From Tetracentron sinense (Eukaryota > Streptophyta > Magnoliopsida > Trochodendrales > Trochodendraceae), in assembly GCA_015143295.1 (NCBI GenBank), contig CM026568.1, forward strand, positions 33,116,441-33,180,440: a stretch of 64,000 nt of DNA, in the 5' to 3' direction. How positions within the stretch are numbered: position 1 is the first letter of the stretch; each line of letters opens with the position of its first letter. Positions 34,850 to 46,558 of this stretch are shown piece by piece. The notes beneath the pieces are model-generated. The model was not told where the DNA came from, searched no databases, and worked only from the letters and a program-made list of their open reading frames with translations. Position numbers and translations under genes: made by a program.

Positions 34850-36290
34850 CTCTCAAGCCTTTTTATCTCTATGGCAACAGAATAGTCGGCTCCGGCGTCT
34901 GTTCCCGGCGCTGCTTCCGGCGAAGTGCTAAGTCCAACGCGTCAAATCTACGCATTAAAGTCCATCCCTCAAATTCTCGAAGTCCCTTCTTCGAAGTTTG
35001 AACATCTATCTCTCTCTCTTTCTCTCTTGGAACTAATAAAAGAGCACAAATCAGTGTTTTCTTTCCTTTTCTTCCTTATTTTAAGCAGAATTTGTTAAAA
35101 ATGGGTCTGCAATTATCCCCCCGAAATCACATAAATGCCATTCCGCTTTGCTACACTACACTGTATGTACCCTTTATTTCCTTTTTAAAGTTTTTTTGAG
35201 TACGATCACTGCTTCAAGCACAAAATAAACGGTATAAGGCTAAAGAAGCTCCCATCCCAAGGCCCATGAGCCCTCGCTATCAACCGTCGGATTATAGATC
35301 GTTCAGATTCTCACTCAAATCAAACGGATACTTAATGCGTTGTTTTGACCACCAGTTGAGTTGATTTGCTGGCTGTTGCAATTTTATTTAGACGATTCAT
35401 AATCCAAGGTTGCGAAAATTAGGCAATTGAGAACCGTCTGATGTCTGCACCTCTTTTTTTTTGACGCTTGACTACTCATTTTCTTATATCTCTCAATTAA
35501 TTTCTCAGATTGCCAGTGCGGTCAAAAGCCCTGAGGGAAGTGTCAGGCATAGGACCCATCTCAACTCTTTTGTCTTTTTCTAAGAGAGGGGCGAGTTTGC
35601 TTGTTTAGCGAGTAGGCTACTTCATCCCTTCGTCGAGATCGAAGCAGCTATTTTCCTTTGCCATATTGTAGTAGTGATAAGGATTAGGAAAAGCTTCTAC
35701 GGATCCTATAGCGCGATGGGCCATTTCTGTAATTTCCTACAACGACATTTTGATATCTAAAAATATATAAATAAATCAAAAACAGAGGATTCCATACGGA
35801 GACAATTACGTCCAGCTCGTCCCACGTGGATTAGGTTGATGTTCTCTGCGTGGAAGCCGGCCCAAGCTCTTTTGGAGGCTTAAAAACGAGAATTCTAAAT
35901 AGATTTAAAAAAAAAAAAAAAAATGGTACTCACCATAAAATAGAGTTTTTTTTTCAGGATTTTTTTTCATTAAATCAAGTTCATAAAGCCATCAAAGCTC
36001 ACGTTTTGAGGCTTTCATTTTTTTGGGCCTAAAGGGCGGGCTTTGATTAATAGACATACCGGTCTTGTATGTGCCTTATAAAGCCCCTCCCCTCTTCAAG
36101 AGAAATGTCATTTTGAAAAGGTGTGTTAGGCTTAAGCTCATAGGTCGCATGTTTATGTTGACCTAATCCTGTGTGTGAGTAGATTATGCGATTAGGATTT
36201 CAATCAAAAAAACAGTACATCAGCTCATAAGTGAGACATGTAGCTACCTTTGAAGATTGAAGACTATGCTTAAAGTACACATTGTTTCAT
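34850..36290. other. upstream region of TEL; no other gene seen
   Basis: The region is mixed-composition and non-coding. It should hold the TEL promoter, but I cannot point to a reliable TATA box. An A-run (35909-35923) and a CCCACGTGG core (35821-35829) are visible. Confidence 0.5.
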
Positions 36291-36520
36291 TATGTAACCA
36301 TCCTTATTGGTCCACGCCCACATCTAAACATTCACCAATTGCGATTAAGATCCACTCACCCCTATTATTAAGCAATCTAAGTTTGATTTTTAAAGAAATA
36401 AAAAAATAATTTTTTTATTTTAATTTAACTAAACTTAACCAAAGTTAAAGGAGAGTTAAAAGGGAAACGAAGACATGGGGTAAGATACGCAACTGACCCT
36501 GGTCTATTAATCACGGCTCT
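36291..36520. mobile_element. MITE of the GGTTAA / GTGTTAAAAGGGA family (copy 1)
   Basis: One half has CATTCACCAATTGCGATTAAGA. The other has AACTTAACCAAAGTTAAAGG and GAGTTAAAAGGGA. The same layout recurs at 38005, 41722, 58344 and 63644. It is about 230 bp with no coding content. Confidence 0.55.
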
Positions 36521-36739
36521 ATTTTTTGCTTTTAGTTAGAAAAAGAAAAAGAAATGGATAACGGACCGCAAGTCAGCTCCAAGCCGACCGTGCGATCCCA
36601 ATGGTCCATGCCCTCCTTTTTTAACATATGTGGTTCATGCCCTCTTTTTTTTAACATTTGGTAATTGTGGTTTAGATTCACTCACTCCTAGGATTCATCC
36701 ATTCAACCTTGACTTTTCGGGAGAAAAAAAAGATTAAAA

Positions 36740-37425
36740 TAAATATTAAATATAACTTACTTAAGTTTAATAATAGTTCAAGTTAGAGTTGCATTCAAGT
36801 CAAGTTACTCATGAGCTTAGCTTGGTTCTATTCATTTGACCTAAGTTCAAGCTGACAATTTAGGCTCGAGTGATCTAGTCAATTTTTTATTTTGAACTCC
36901 AATGTTTAAACAAGCTAAGCTTGTGCAAGTACCTATCTGATTTGGTTAACTTTGTTTCGTTTAGGACCCGATTCAACTTGGGGTTCACTTCGAATAAAAG
37001 TAATATCTATATAAAATTTTATATTGATATATAATGATACTTTTAAACTTTATAATAAATAAGTATATGTAATAATAATAATAAAAACATTAAAAAATTA
37101 ATTTTGTGTGATTTTGGATGGGAAACTATCCTCAAATCTAAGTATTCTGTGAAATTAATTTTGCGTGATTTTTTTTAAATTGTAATTTAAGAATAAATAA
37201 TTTTTAAAAAATCATGTAAAATCGCTCAAAGTAATTCTGAATCCGAAATCAAGTTTCCAAGCTTAAATCGGGCTTGAGATCGACTTAGTTTGTACAAGTC
37301 AAGTTCAAGTTGGAACATTCAATCTCGAATCAAGTTCAAGTCGAACTCGAATTTGTTTTTTTAGCTAGAATATGCTGAAACCAAGTTTGAGCTTGGCTAA
37401 GCTCGACTCGAATTCAAGTCTAAGC
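36740..37425. repeat. palindromic AAGTTCAAGTCGAGC-type repeat
   Basis: Many CAAGTTCAAG/AAGCTCGA words occur in opposite orientation at the two ends of an AT-rich core. It resembles the repeat at 14490-14995 in style. Ends not fixed; probably a decayed DNA element. Confidence 0.4.
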
Positions 37426-37724
37426 AAAATGTTTTTCTTCATTCACACCAGAACGTCTATGTTATAATTGGTTAGAACGAAATCGATTATAACACAAAAG
37501 TAGACACTTGCCTCAACAGCCATAAATTCTACCTTTTTAAAATTGTTTTAAATATTTTTAAAAACATATGTTTATCATTAATCATATGGATTAATTTTAA
37601 TAAACTAAAGGTCATGGGACACTAGGCTAGTTCTAACCTATTATAACTAAAGAAGACCTATGTGCTGTTATGTGCACGCCAGTCTTCCTTTCGTTTTCAT
37701 CTCTCTTAAACGTAAACCAAAAAT

Positions 37725-37889
37725 AGGGAAGTAATAAAAAAACTCTTGATAGTAGGTACTATCGAGAGAGCTGGCCATTGGATTGAAAATCTAATGGTGC
37801 CAAGCATTACATGCTCTAAATGATGGATCCCACTTAATGGTTGATACCATTTGTTTTTCAATCCAACGAGAGTTTTAATCACTTTCCTA
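37725..37889. mobile_element. short TIR MITE
   Basis: Ends AGGGAAGTAATAAAAAAACTC and, inverted, AGGAAAGTGATTAAAACTC enclose ~125 bp. ATTGGATTGAAAA also recurs inverted internally. Confidence 0.6.
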
Positions 37890-38004
37890 AAAAAAAAAAT
37901 TAGTGTCATGCTATTTTGCCCCCTCCTTGACATAGTAGCTTAACAGAATGTGAGTAGCAACCCTTAATTGTCCACATTAAAGAAAGTTCAAATTATTTGA
38001 ATGG

Positions 38005-38240
38005 GGAAATACTTAACTTATTGCCGCAGTAGTTTAATGCACAACCCTCATTGATGCCCCTTTTTACCACACATCAACTGTAGTTAAAGATTCACTCACT
38101 CTTATAGTTAAGCAATCTAAACTTGATTTTTAAATAGTAAAAAAACAAAATATTTACTTTAATTTTATTAAACTTAATCATAGCTAAGAAAGTGTTAATA
38201 GGGATACGTGGCCATGACATTAGATTACCTATTCTACTGC
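38005..38240. mobile_element. MITE of the GGTTAA family (copy 2)
   Basis: It contains CATCAACTGTAGTTAAAGATTCACTCAC, split here as two words of the family (CAACTGTAGTTAAAG and ATTCACTCAC), and AACTTAATCATAGCTAAG near the other end. Same architecture as 36291-36520. Confidence 0.5.
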
Positions 38241-38473
38241 GGGGTGTGCTAGTCACTGTCCATTTGAATGTTAGGGTTTGACTACTTACTCTTGTGGCGC
38301 AATTAAGGGTTTATCGCTGTAAGTGTTGATGAGATTGGCTCTGGTTTCTCTCGTATAGCTTATGTCGTTATGTTCCCCACCTTTGCAACATTACAACATA
38401 ATTTAATGGGCTTCTCACTCTCTATCTCGACGTAGAGAAAAAAAAAGTTATTAAAATGGATGTCTAGTTCCTT

Positions 38474-38628
38474 GAGGAGTGCTAGCCATACTCTTAGTCA
38501 ACTCTAACTCTCAACCTCTACCAATTATTTATTCATTTTTCATGAGAAATGTTTTAATCATTACAAATTGAACAGGGATTGGTGGAGGTGAGAGTAGGGG
38601 GCGATTAAGAGTAGGGCTAGCATTCCTT
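38474..38628. mobile_element. short MITE, same family as 13614-14163
   Basis: Ends GAGGAGTGCTAGCCATACTC and, inverted, AAAGGAATGCTAGCCCTAC. Inner words AACTCTCAACCTCTACC and GGTGGAGGTGAGAGT mirror each other. At 155 bp it is a compact member without the nested insertion. Confidence 0.65.
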
Positions 38629-38761
38629 TTAGCTCATTCTCTCCCTCCTTTTCTAAGGTCACCATAGTAAGGTGTACTTGGGTTTGATGTTTTCCTAGTT
38701 TAATAAATGAAAACTGATTAAAATTTTAGATTTTCAATAAAACTAATTGGATAATAAGTAA

Positions 38762-38882
38762 ACTAATAAATTTTAGAGTAGTGATAGGCGGACCCATGGA
38801 TCCCATTTGATAACTTCAGGCATCCACCTATATTATCAAATGGGATTCATGGGTCCCTTAACTATTTTCCTAAATTTTACAA
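38762..38882. repeat. short hairpin element
   Basis: GGACCCATGGATCCCATTTG is inversely repeated as CAAATGGGATTCATGGGTCC, about 20 bp apart, with weaker pairing outward to AATTTTAG/TAAATTTT. It is probably a very short MITE. Confidence 0.55.
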
Positions 38883-39250
38883 ATTCATTACCAACTCGGA
38901 CATGTTATAATTTAATCTATTAATTTCTCATGATTGTATGTCTAATGATATTATAATATGAACGCTTATGGCCAAAATAAGCAAAACCAAACACATCCTT
39001 AGTTTATAAGATTTTACTTGCCCACTCTCTTCTATTGTACTCACTATTTTGGGCAACAGGACCCTAAAAACGAGTGCAATATCGGAGTGAGGTTAGGACT
39101 CTCCCAGTTCCTAGGCAAATAAAGAAGAAAATTTTCATGTACATGACTCAACCCCCACCTACATTGGACTCACTGGGCTTGTATGGAGGATGAGACAAGA
39201 AGTCCACGGGACCATCCATGAATACTTTCCTCCAATGGGCACCGCAAGGC

Positions 39251-39474
39251 ATCCGATTACCTCCGGCACCCAAGGCGTGTGATCCGGCGCTCGAGTATCC
39301 ACACATCATGAAACATATGGCGATAAAAGAGGAGAAATATCAAGTGGGGAGAAGTCAAAAATAAGGGAGAAAATGAAATGACTTCTCCCTCGTTTTATCA
39401 CCAAATGTCGGATGAAGTGTGGACGCCTGAGTGCACGCCTCGATCGTCCACTAGAGGTAATCCGATGCCGTACC
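39251..39474. mobile_element. TIR MITE with CATCCGATTACCTC ends
   Basis: GCATCCGATTACCTCC at the left faces the inverse of GCATCGGATTACCTCT at the right. AGTATCCACACATCATG and its inverse lie inside. The centre has GGAGAAGTCA-type words as in 31146-31383. Confidence 0.65.
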
Positions 39475-40006
39475 GGAATGCTGCTTCCAGTGCCATCCAC
39501 TTGTGATTTCTCGAGTCTTTGGCACAGAACATAAGGGAGGTGGGGGAGATGTCACCTTGCTAGTGTTGCTAAGTTTATTACCTCGGAGGAGCAAATCGGG
39601 TTTCGGAACATGTGTCCCCAAAGTGGACCCTGTCGGGTTCGGTCACTGTGTCGAGTCGTCGCGATTGTGATGCGTGTTGGGAGAAAGATTCGTAGCATTT
39701 TCTTATTCTGGAATGAGATTCTAGGTGGCTTTTAGGGTACAATTATATGTCATACAACCATTTTCTAACTGAATTTAACACTACAATCAAGGATATGGTG
39801 GATAAACCCAATGTTAGGATATACAACTTGCACGTACCTTTTTTACTTCCGGATTAGGATTTCCTCTTGCTGGGGCAGAGTCAAATAACCTGGCCCAATC
39901 TCTCCAGCTGGCCACGTGTCCTTTCTAACTTTTTTAACTGTGGTTAAAATTCCTTAACCCTTAGGATTAATGAATATTGTAATAGTTTTTAGGAATTTTT
40001 TTTTAA

Positions 40007-40135
40007 TCACAGTAGTTGAAACTTCTTAACCGGAGATTGAAGGCTGGGCAGGACTATTTTTTTCTGTATGGACGAGGGAGCTCATTAAAGGATAAGAGAG
40101 ATGATGGTACAAGATTTCAGGGTGAGCTGGAAGGA
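40007..40135. repeat. dispersed repeat, also at 61343-61461
   Basis: About 125 bp starting near TTGAAACTTCTTAACCGGAG and containing GGACGAGGGAGCTCATTA and AGAGAGATGATGGTACAA match 61343-61461 at roughly 90%. Both copies follow a T-run and TTAATCACA. An open frame (40016-40222) crosses this copy but I see no protein family in it. Confidence 0.8.
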
Positions 40136-40504
40136 CAATTTTCCTTTCATATCCTTCTTGAACCCGTAAAGGATCCTAACTCTTTTCTAGATAAGCAAGC
40201 ACTAAAATGCAAACCTTTTTAGCATAAAGGGTCCCAAAAGTTATTCTTTTGAAAGACAGGCAATTTGAAACTAAAACAAAGCCCTCTTTATTATATAAAT
40301 GGTTAAGGTGACTGGAGAGGTTCTATGGTCAAATCTCATGGAATGAACACTCCCAAATGAGTTGATAAAGGTTTTCCTTTGGCTCCGTTCTTTTGGTGGA
40401 AAAAGTCTGGAACATTAGTATATTGGAAAAGAGGCAAAAGTATGGGAGGAGAAGCAAGTAGATTTCTAACTCTTTTGCACAATGGTATTTCAGACTTATC
40501 AGAT

Positions 40505-40718
40505 TCAAATTGAGTCAGTCTATGGGTACTCCTAATTATACTCCTTAATCCTAACTGTTTATAACCAACCACTAAGGGCCAAGATTTGAGTTGGCTTATT
40601 TTGTCTTTTCTATTGCCACATTAGCTGGAATCCTAACCGTTTAGTAATTGAGATAAACGGTTAGGATTTGGGAGTATATATGGGAGTACACTTTGGGAGT
40701 ATCCTTAGACTAATTTAT
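40505..40718. mobile_element. MITE with AGTCTATGGGTACTCC ends (copy 1)
   Basis: AGTCTATGGGTACTCCTAAT at the left faces an inverse of AGTCTAAGGATACTCCCAAA at the right. The second inner repeat pair is ATCCTAACTGTTTATA/TAAACGGTTAGGAT. The same family is at 47763-48040. Confidence 0.65.
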
Positions 40719-41480
40719 TCAAATTAATTAGAAGTTCCATATGTATAAAACGTAAGAAAATCCAAATTTTTTGTTGGGATTTGAAAGTTCCATATTTGTA
40801 GAACTTTTCCACTCTATCGAATAATATAGTTCTAGACATAATATAAAATTAAGCGTGAAACAATTTTCATTCTAGACTTTAAAACTTCTACCTAAAGAAC
40901 GGATCCTTAATGGTGATGTACCAGGAGGATCCACTCCCCTCACTAACTCTTAACAATCAATAACAAGCTATCTGACACCCCAAGTAGGCCACCATTTCAT
41001 AATTCTTATATAAAAATGTTAAGGGCTATTAAAAAATTAAAATTGTTTATATGTACGTCTTGTTCTAAGTAAAATCAACTTCTTTTTCCATATATATATT
41101 TTGTTTGGTAGAACATACAAATAAATACTTATTGGTTGGCCATTTGCAAATGGAGAGATAAAATGATATTTAAAAAAGTCTTGAGTACATAAAAGCTTGT
41201 TTTAAGTGAATTAATTGCGCATGTGCACAAAAAAAAAATTTTTACTCCCTTTAGCATAATAAGTTCTAAAAAAAATTGTTGAAGTTATTTATTATTTCAA
41301 ATATAAAACCTCATATGTTAAGACATTTAGAGATTGAATTAAACATTTATCGAACTAACGTATTTCAGAATAAACTCTAATTATTAGAGTTACCAAATGC
41401 CCCTAACTAAAGTGGTCAATGAACCCTTTAAGTGGGTAACCCATAGCTGGAGAAGCCAAAAAAGATTAGTACCATGAATT

Positions 41481-42093
41481 CAGGGGCGGAGCCACATGGG
41501 GCCCAGGGGGGCTGAAGCCCCCCCCCCCCCTCAACTTTTGGGATTTTTATTATTGTATAGTGTAATGTGGGTGTGGCCAATGAGCAAGGGCAAAGCCAGG
41601 TGGTGGTGGGGGATCTAACCCCCCCGAACATTTGAGAAGATTTTTTTTTTATATTTATATTATTTAATTTAAGATGGCGTAGGCATATGAAAATGCTTAA
41701 AGTACCGGTGTTTTCCATCATGTAATGAAATAGCCGGTCCTCATTTGTCCACGACCCTCTTTAACACTCACCAATTGTGGTTAACATTCACTCACCCATA
41801 GAGTTATGCAATCCAACCTAGTTTTTTAGAAGAAAAAAACAATAAAAATTTTAAAATTAATTTTGATAAGTTTAATTAGGATTAAAGGAGTGTTAAAAGG
41901 GACGAGGACACGACGGTAAGTTAAGCAGCCGGTCCGCTAATCATCACTACTCAAAACTATATTCTTTACCAACGGACAAAGAGACGAGATGACCCACAAA
42001 CTTGGCACTAATTTTTTTTTCCGGGGGCTACGCCCTTGAACCCCCCCACCTTACCATTAGCCCCCCCGGCAAAAAATTCTGGCTCCGCCCCTG
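41481..42093. mobile_element. hAT-type non-autonomous element with nested MITE
   Basis: The termini are CAGGGGCGGAGCCA and its inverse, a well-known plant hAT end. Flanks ACCATGAA (41471-41478) and ACCATGAT (42094-42101) fit an 8-bp hAT target duplication with one mismatch, apart from two extra T at the left. Poly-C/G tracts lie near both ends. A second element occupies 41722-41948. Confidence 0.75.
41722..41948. mobile_element. MITE of the GGTTAA family (copy 3), inside the hAT element
   Basis: AATAGCCGGTCC at the left and GCCGGTCCGCTAATCA at the right are inverted partners. The inner words TCACCAATTGTGGTTAACAT and GTGTTAAAAGGGACGAGGAC are family hallmarks. Confidence 0.6.
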
Positions 42094-42219
42094 ACCATGA
42101 TGTAACATCATACTATCCACTCTTATTGGCCACATATAGGGGCTAAGGCGCACCGTCGAGTTTCACATAGAAGATATTAATTCTACCTCGTCAACTGATC
42201 ATATTAATTCTTCTTTGGT

Positions 42220-42937
42220 GGACTCAATGGGTTAACCATCCGGAATTTGTGAATAGGGATGGGCTCTTGGGTCTCAGAATGGTTATCATCTCATGGAGCA
42301 TCTAGAAATTAAGAAACAGCGTAATATTTGAAGGCATTAAACGAGACCCAGCAATTGCTATCAAACAAGGGGAGGTTCTCTTTCAGGAAGTATATCCTCG
42401 AAGATCAGGAGTTCTCAGCAAAGGAGCAGCAGATCATTCGCTTATGAGGTGGAACCCTCCGGAGGAAGGATGGATTAAGATTAATGTCGATGGGGTTGCG
42501 CTTCTCAGTGGCATAGCAGCCAGGACAGGATTGGTGGCTCGAAACCATACGGGAACAATTCTCTGTTCTCAGTATAAAGCTCTTCAGGGAGGATCATCTC
42601 AGGTTGAAGAAGCGGAGGCTATTAGAGAGGGGGTGATATTGGCAACTGCAAAAGGCTGGAGCCAAACAATTACAGAAACTGATTCGAAGGGGTTAATGGA
42701 GTTTCTTAATGGACAGCCTAGTATTCTTCAGCCTGAGATCCATATGCTATTGGAAGATACTATCTCTTTAGCCAAAATGAATGGCTCAGTATCCTATCAT
42801 TTTGTAAATCGGGAAGTCAATACTATGGCCCATGATCTGGCTCAGGTTGCCTTAAACAGGAGCCTGGAGTCTTTTCCAGTTGTAAGAGATTCATATTGAA
42901 ATAGAAATTTTCTTTCTGCCCAAAAAAAAAAAAAACT
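42220..42937 (+). mobile_element. 5'-truncated LINE tail with an open RNase H domain
   Basis: The open frame 42444-42899 (151 codons) is an RVT_3-type RNase H. It has W-N-P-P-x-x-G-W-I-K-I-N-V-D-G near residues 3-17, with likely catalytic Asp16, Glu58 (EEAEA), Asp80 (ETDSKG) and a late Asp near 131 (NTMAHDLAQ). Upstream remnants (NSVIFEGIKRDP) are the end of the zf-RVT segment. It ends in an A run at 42921-42933. Plant L1 LINEs of the RNase H-bearing group end this way. This group differs from fragments 1-4, which lack RNase H. There is no own promoter or start context to suggest an independent gene. Confidence 0.8.
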
Positions 42938-43504
42938 GAACATATTACCATAATAATCTCATGGGCCAAGGACCCAGCCCAGACCTTAGAGTTAAAGTTC
43001 TACTGATGCAAGCTTGCTAGTCCAATGGAGACACGTGCTCAACCCGGCCAATGAACTCGTGAACCAAACCCGCTTGGACAGGGTTCGGCTGCATTGATTA
43101 GCCTGTGAACCAAAAACCATGCTTATAGTTATAGTTAAGTTGAAAGGCCATCATAAATTGGGTAGGCAGAGGCCCATCACCAAAATAACATCTCAGCCCA
43201 ACTATTAGCATTAAATCAGGGAGTTGGGCCAAAATTGTTTACCCAGCTAGATTTGAGCTAAAGATTGGACCTCAGTCCTTAGGACTCGGGCCGGGCTCGA
43301 CCTCATATCAGAGGCAAACGTGCACCAGTAATTATATCATAGATGATTACTATTTACTATGACATGAATATTAATCTTGAAGCATGTGGTCCACAAGTCT
43401 TATAGATGGTTATGATTATAGTAATGGTATAATACTAACAACCCCATTATTATGGATTAAAAGTAAGGAAAAAGAAAGTAAAGATGATCATAAAACATAA
43501 AAAG
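42938..43504. other. spacer downstream of MsrA; nothing recognised
   Basis: Mixed composition; contains GGGCCGGGCTCGACC (43288-43302). It probably includes the MsrA 3' UTR, but no poly(A) signal can be assigned with confidence. Confidence 0.5.
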
Positions 43505-44164
43505 TCAACCATAGCATCTGATGGGGTCGTTGCATCCCTTATTAGCAGACTGTTTTGCACCACTCCCACCTCCCTTCTCCAAATACTGCTGATGGTACTC
43601 CTCTGCTCTGTAAAATCTCTTGGCCGGAAGAATCTCCGTCACGATCTTCTTATCCTTCACCTCCCTCTGCTTGGCTTCCATGGATTCCTGGGCCAACCGA
43701 GCCTGTGCCTCGTTGTAGTAGTAGATCCCAGATCGGTACTGTGTACCCACATCATCACCCTATAAAAATGCGAAAAACAGTAAGCAGATTGAAAAAAAAT
43801 AGAAGAAGGGTGGGTGTGGGTGTACCTGGCGATTGAGGGAAGTAGGATCATGGCGGGACCAGAAGAGGGAGAGGAGGTTGGTGTAGGGGCAGACGGAGGG
43901 GTCGAATTGGAGGCGGACGACCTCGGCGTGGTTGGTGGTGCCGCTACAGACCAGTTCGTAGGTGGGATCTGGTAGGTGTCCCTGCGAGTACCCAACCTCG
44001 GTTTTCACTACCCCTTCAAGGCGCTTGAACGCAAGTTCCACCCCCCAGAAGCAACCTGCTCCGAACTGGGCCAATTCATGGCCCTGCTGCTCCGCTTGAT
44101 CCTGATCCGGGTCCTGCGCAGGATTAGTCGTGTTAGTGTTACTGCTGCCCTTCTCGGCTAACAT
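43505..44164 (-). CDS. MSRA: peptide methionine-S-sulfoxide reductase MsrA, 2 exons
   Basis: Exon 1 is 44164-43826 and exon 2 is 43759-43505, joined in phase 0 across a 66-bp GT-AG intron (197 aa). The catalytic motif GCFWG is at residues 37-41 (Cys38), followed by [54 protein letters not shown] and TQYRSGIYY are conserved MsrA blocks. The C-terminus [10 protein letters not shown] carries Cys189 and Cys195, the likely resolving cysteines of plant enzymes. MsrA reduces methionine-S-sulfoxide in proteins using thioredoxin and protects against oxidative damage. The first ~30 residues are polar (N/Q/D-rich), not a transit peptide, so I infer a cytosolic isoform. Start: the first ATG after an in-frame stop; an upstream TTG in frame is not needed. 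It looks intact. Confidence 0.96.
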
Positions 44165-44339
44165 TCTCGCCTCCAAATCCAATCCTTCTTAGTTCTTCCC
44201 TTTTGTGACTCCAAATTGTTTAAGGAGATAAGGTAGTTATAATGGAGGGCCAACTTGCATCTATTAAAATAGCAATGATTAGCCGACCCCGCATTCTGAT
44301 ATTCAGTTGAATGCCTTCCCAATTCTAACAGTGGTGTTT

Positions 44340-44850
44340 AACTGGGGTGTGTACAAGGGACCACAAGCCCTTACTTATGTCTGATTTGTGTTTTTAGATT
44401 ACCTCTCTAATAAAAAACAAAAAAATTGTACTTATACTTAACCAATTTAAGATTAATATACTTAAACTTAACTAATTTAAGATTAATATATATATTTGTT
44501 TTTTTCTAAAAATTAAGGTTAACCACGGTTAATAAGTTCTACAAAAGAGGACGGGAATAATAAGGATTGATAATCGACTAAGATAGCCAAATACGCGTTC
44601 CACCAAATATTTTCCAAAAGAGCAATAGTCCCCTCCTCGCTCTCACATAGCCCTTCAACTCCCATTAACCTGGGTTAGTTTTTTTTTAACTCTTTAGTTA
44701 ATTTTTTTAATTTTATTTTTCTAAAACCAATGATAGATGGGTGAATCCTAAGGATGGATGAATCTTAACCACAGTTAAATGAGATTAGAAGGGAGACATA
44801 TGGCAAGAAAATGAGAGTCGAGATGCCGCTCCATGCCCTCCTCCCGTCAC
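44340..44850. repeat. two decayed TTAACC-type MITE remnants
   Basis: Segments 44340-44560 and 44620-44850 each have an AT-rich core between GGTTAACCACGGTTAAT or TTAACCTGGGTTAG and an inverse such as TTAACCACAGTTAA. CCCCTCC/GGGAG words lie outside. They are related in style to the element at 13702 and the GGTTAA family. Ends not fixed. Confidence 0.4.
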
Positions 44851-45264
44851 CGATGGAGGTGGTGATTATTTTCCTTTCCAAAAAATAAATAGAGGTCTGC
44901 TTCCGTGTTTGGCTATCGGAGTGGTCCCCACTGAACCTGCCACTTTTGCAGGTGTAGGGTTGAACAATTCTTGATTGTATGCTAATGTGGTGCTAGTTAC
45001 ATCGGAAGAACTTCCCATAAAAGCGTACTAAGGTTTTCTGACGGAGCGTCACAAATAATTTCACTTTTTATTAGGGGTCGCAATGGGCCGGGACTTAATT
45101 TTAATTGAATAGACCCAATCTGAAGCCCGACACATTTACGTGAGCTTTGAAGCCCGAAGTTGGCCCAATTCTCACAACTACTTTCATCACCTCGTTGGTA
45201 AAAATTCTGTTTATGATACGAACTGCTTTTATGCGGAGTCAGAAGAAACTAGGTGCGGTAATAC

Positions 45265-45610
45265 AGTGACTACAAGAAAAATTACTTTTAAGACGGACAT
45301 TTTTCGTCACTAAAACTAGTTTTCTGTTGCTAAATGTTATAGCTACAGTACATCTAGTCGTCGTCGATCCATTGGAAATAATTGTGCCACTAAAGGTTAT
45401 AGCGATGGAAATAGTTTTCCCTTGCTAATAGTGAATTTTTAGCGACAATTACTGTCAGCCGCAAAAAATAAAAAATTGGTCCCTAAAAATGCTTATTTAA
45501 CCACAATTAAAAGAGCATTAGTGATGGTATGTGGACATTAGTGAGAAGTTTTTCCGTCACTAAAAGTTTAAAAATATCGTAAAAACTTAGCGCACTAAAA
45601 CGGCCTTTTT
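45265..45610. mobile_element. CACTA-type transposon end, relic
   Basis: The start GTGACTACAAGAAAAA resembles the CACTACAAGAAAAA terminus of plant CACTA elements. It is followed by repeated CGTCACTAAAA/AGCGAC words in both orientations (near 45310, 45390, 45430, 45550), the usual subterminal repeats. No transposase and no opposite end were found. Confidence 0.55.
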
Positions 45611-46374
45611 TTATTTTTATTTTTTTTTAAATGTAACAAAAATCTCATTTTAATCCATCTACCCGTAATTCCATGAACATACAATCATGCTACCAAATAA
45701 TGCTACTTTTCTCTTTAGAATTTGAGACTATGCTCTACTTGAATTTTAACTAAACATGCAAGATCAAAATACATACTATCATCCTATATATTATTCTGTA
45801 TTAGACCCTTAAATGCTTTAAATTTAGCAAGAGGGTAGTAATCACAAATAAAGAAGACAAAACACAAACATTCAAAATCAAAATACATGGGAGAGATGCA
45901 TGTTATAGTATCCCCATCCCCTCGTCTCTCCCACATAAACTACCACATATACTAAGGTGGCGTTTGGCAAGAATAAAAAAATATAGATTAGTTGAATTAT
46001 TCTTTTAAAAAAGAGAGATAAAAGTCAAAACTATCCCCCGTGTTGTTCAGTTGAAGGTGGGGTTTTGTGGATGCATTATAGCACAGGCTGTACCTAAAGT
46101 TGCTGCTTATATTTATGTAGTTACTATAACTAACTATTTATATAGTTACTATAACTAACTGAAAGCGGCCGGGGGTGTAGTTTTATTTAGGAAGGATATC
46201 CTCGTATCCATTTGCAAAGCTAAGGCTGGAGGACCTCATTGGTCCACGCCCCCCCTCCCCCCCTTTATTACTCACCACAAGATGTAGTTATTGAAGCCCC
46301 CTCTTTCTTAGCCCAAGAAATCATCCGATCACACTTCACAGCAAGAACAGAGGTTCTTTATGCAGTTGCTTGTA
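45611..46374. other. gene-free stretch
   Basis: AT-rich sequence with a doubled TATTTATATAGTTACTATAACTAAC word, partly visible as TAGTTACTATAACTAAC at about 46118-46160, and a C-run near 46250. Nothing coding recognised. Confidence 0.5.
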
Positions 46375-46383
46375 ATTTTCTTT

Positions 46384-46558
46384 GAGTTCGGATGGGCAAC
46401 AGCGCTTGCTGTTGCGCTGTTGCCCCCTTGTGTCTGAAAAAACATGGTTCCTGCATTCAATAAGGGTGGCCACCACATCAACCATGAGTGGGGCCCTCAT
46501 TTTTTCAGACACAAGGGGGCAACAACGCAACAGCAAGCGCTGTTGCCCATCCGAACTC
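46384..46558. mobile_element. young Mutator-like MITE (175 bp) with 59-bp TIRs
   Basis: The left arm starts GAGTTCGGATGGGCAACAGC. The right arm is its inverse over about 59 bp with one mismatch. The 9-bp sequence ATTTTCTTT stands on both sides (46375-46383 and 46559-46567), a perfect target duplication. TIR identity and intact flanks point to a recent insertion. Each arm also has internal GCGCTTGCTGTTGCGC symmetry. Confidence 0.85.

Noticed and set aside
44165-44182. Upstream TTG start for MsrA (adds six residues)
   Set aside because: It is not ATG, an in-frame stop lies just above, and the first ATG gives a normal cytosolic MsrA.
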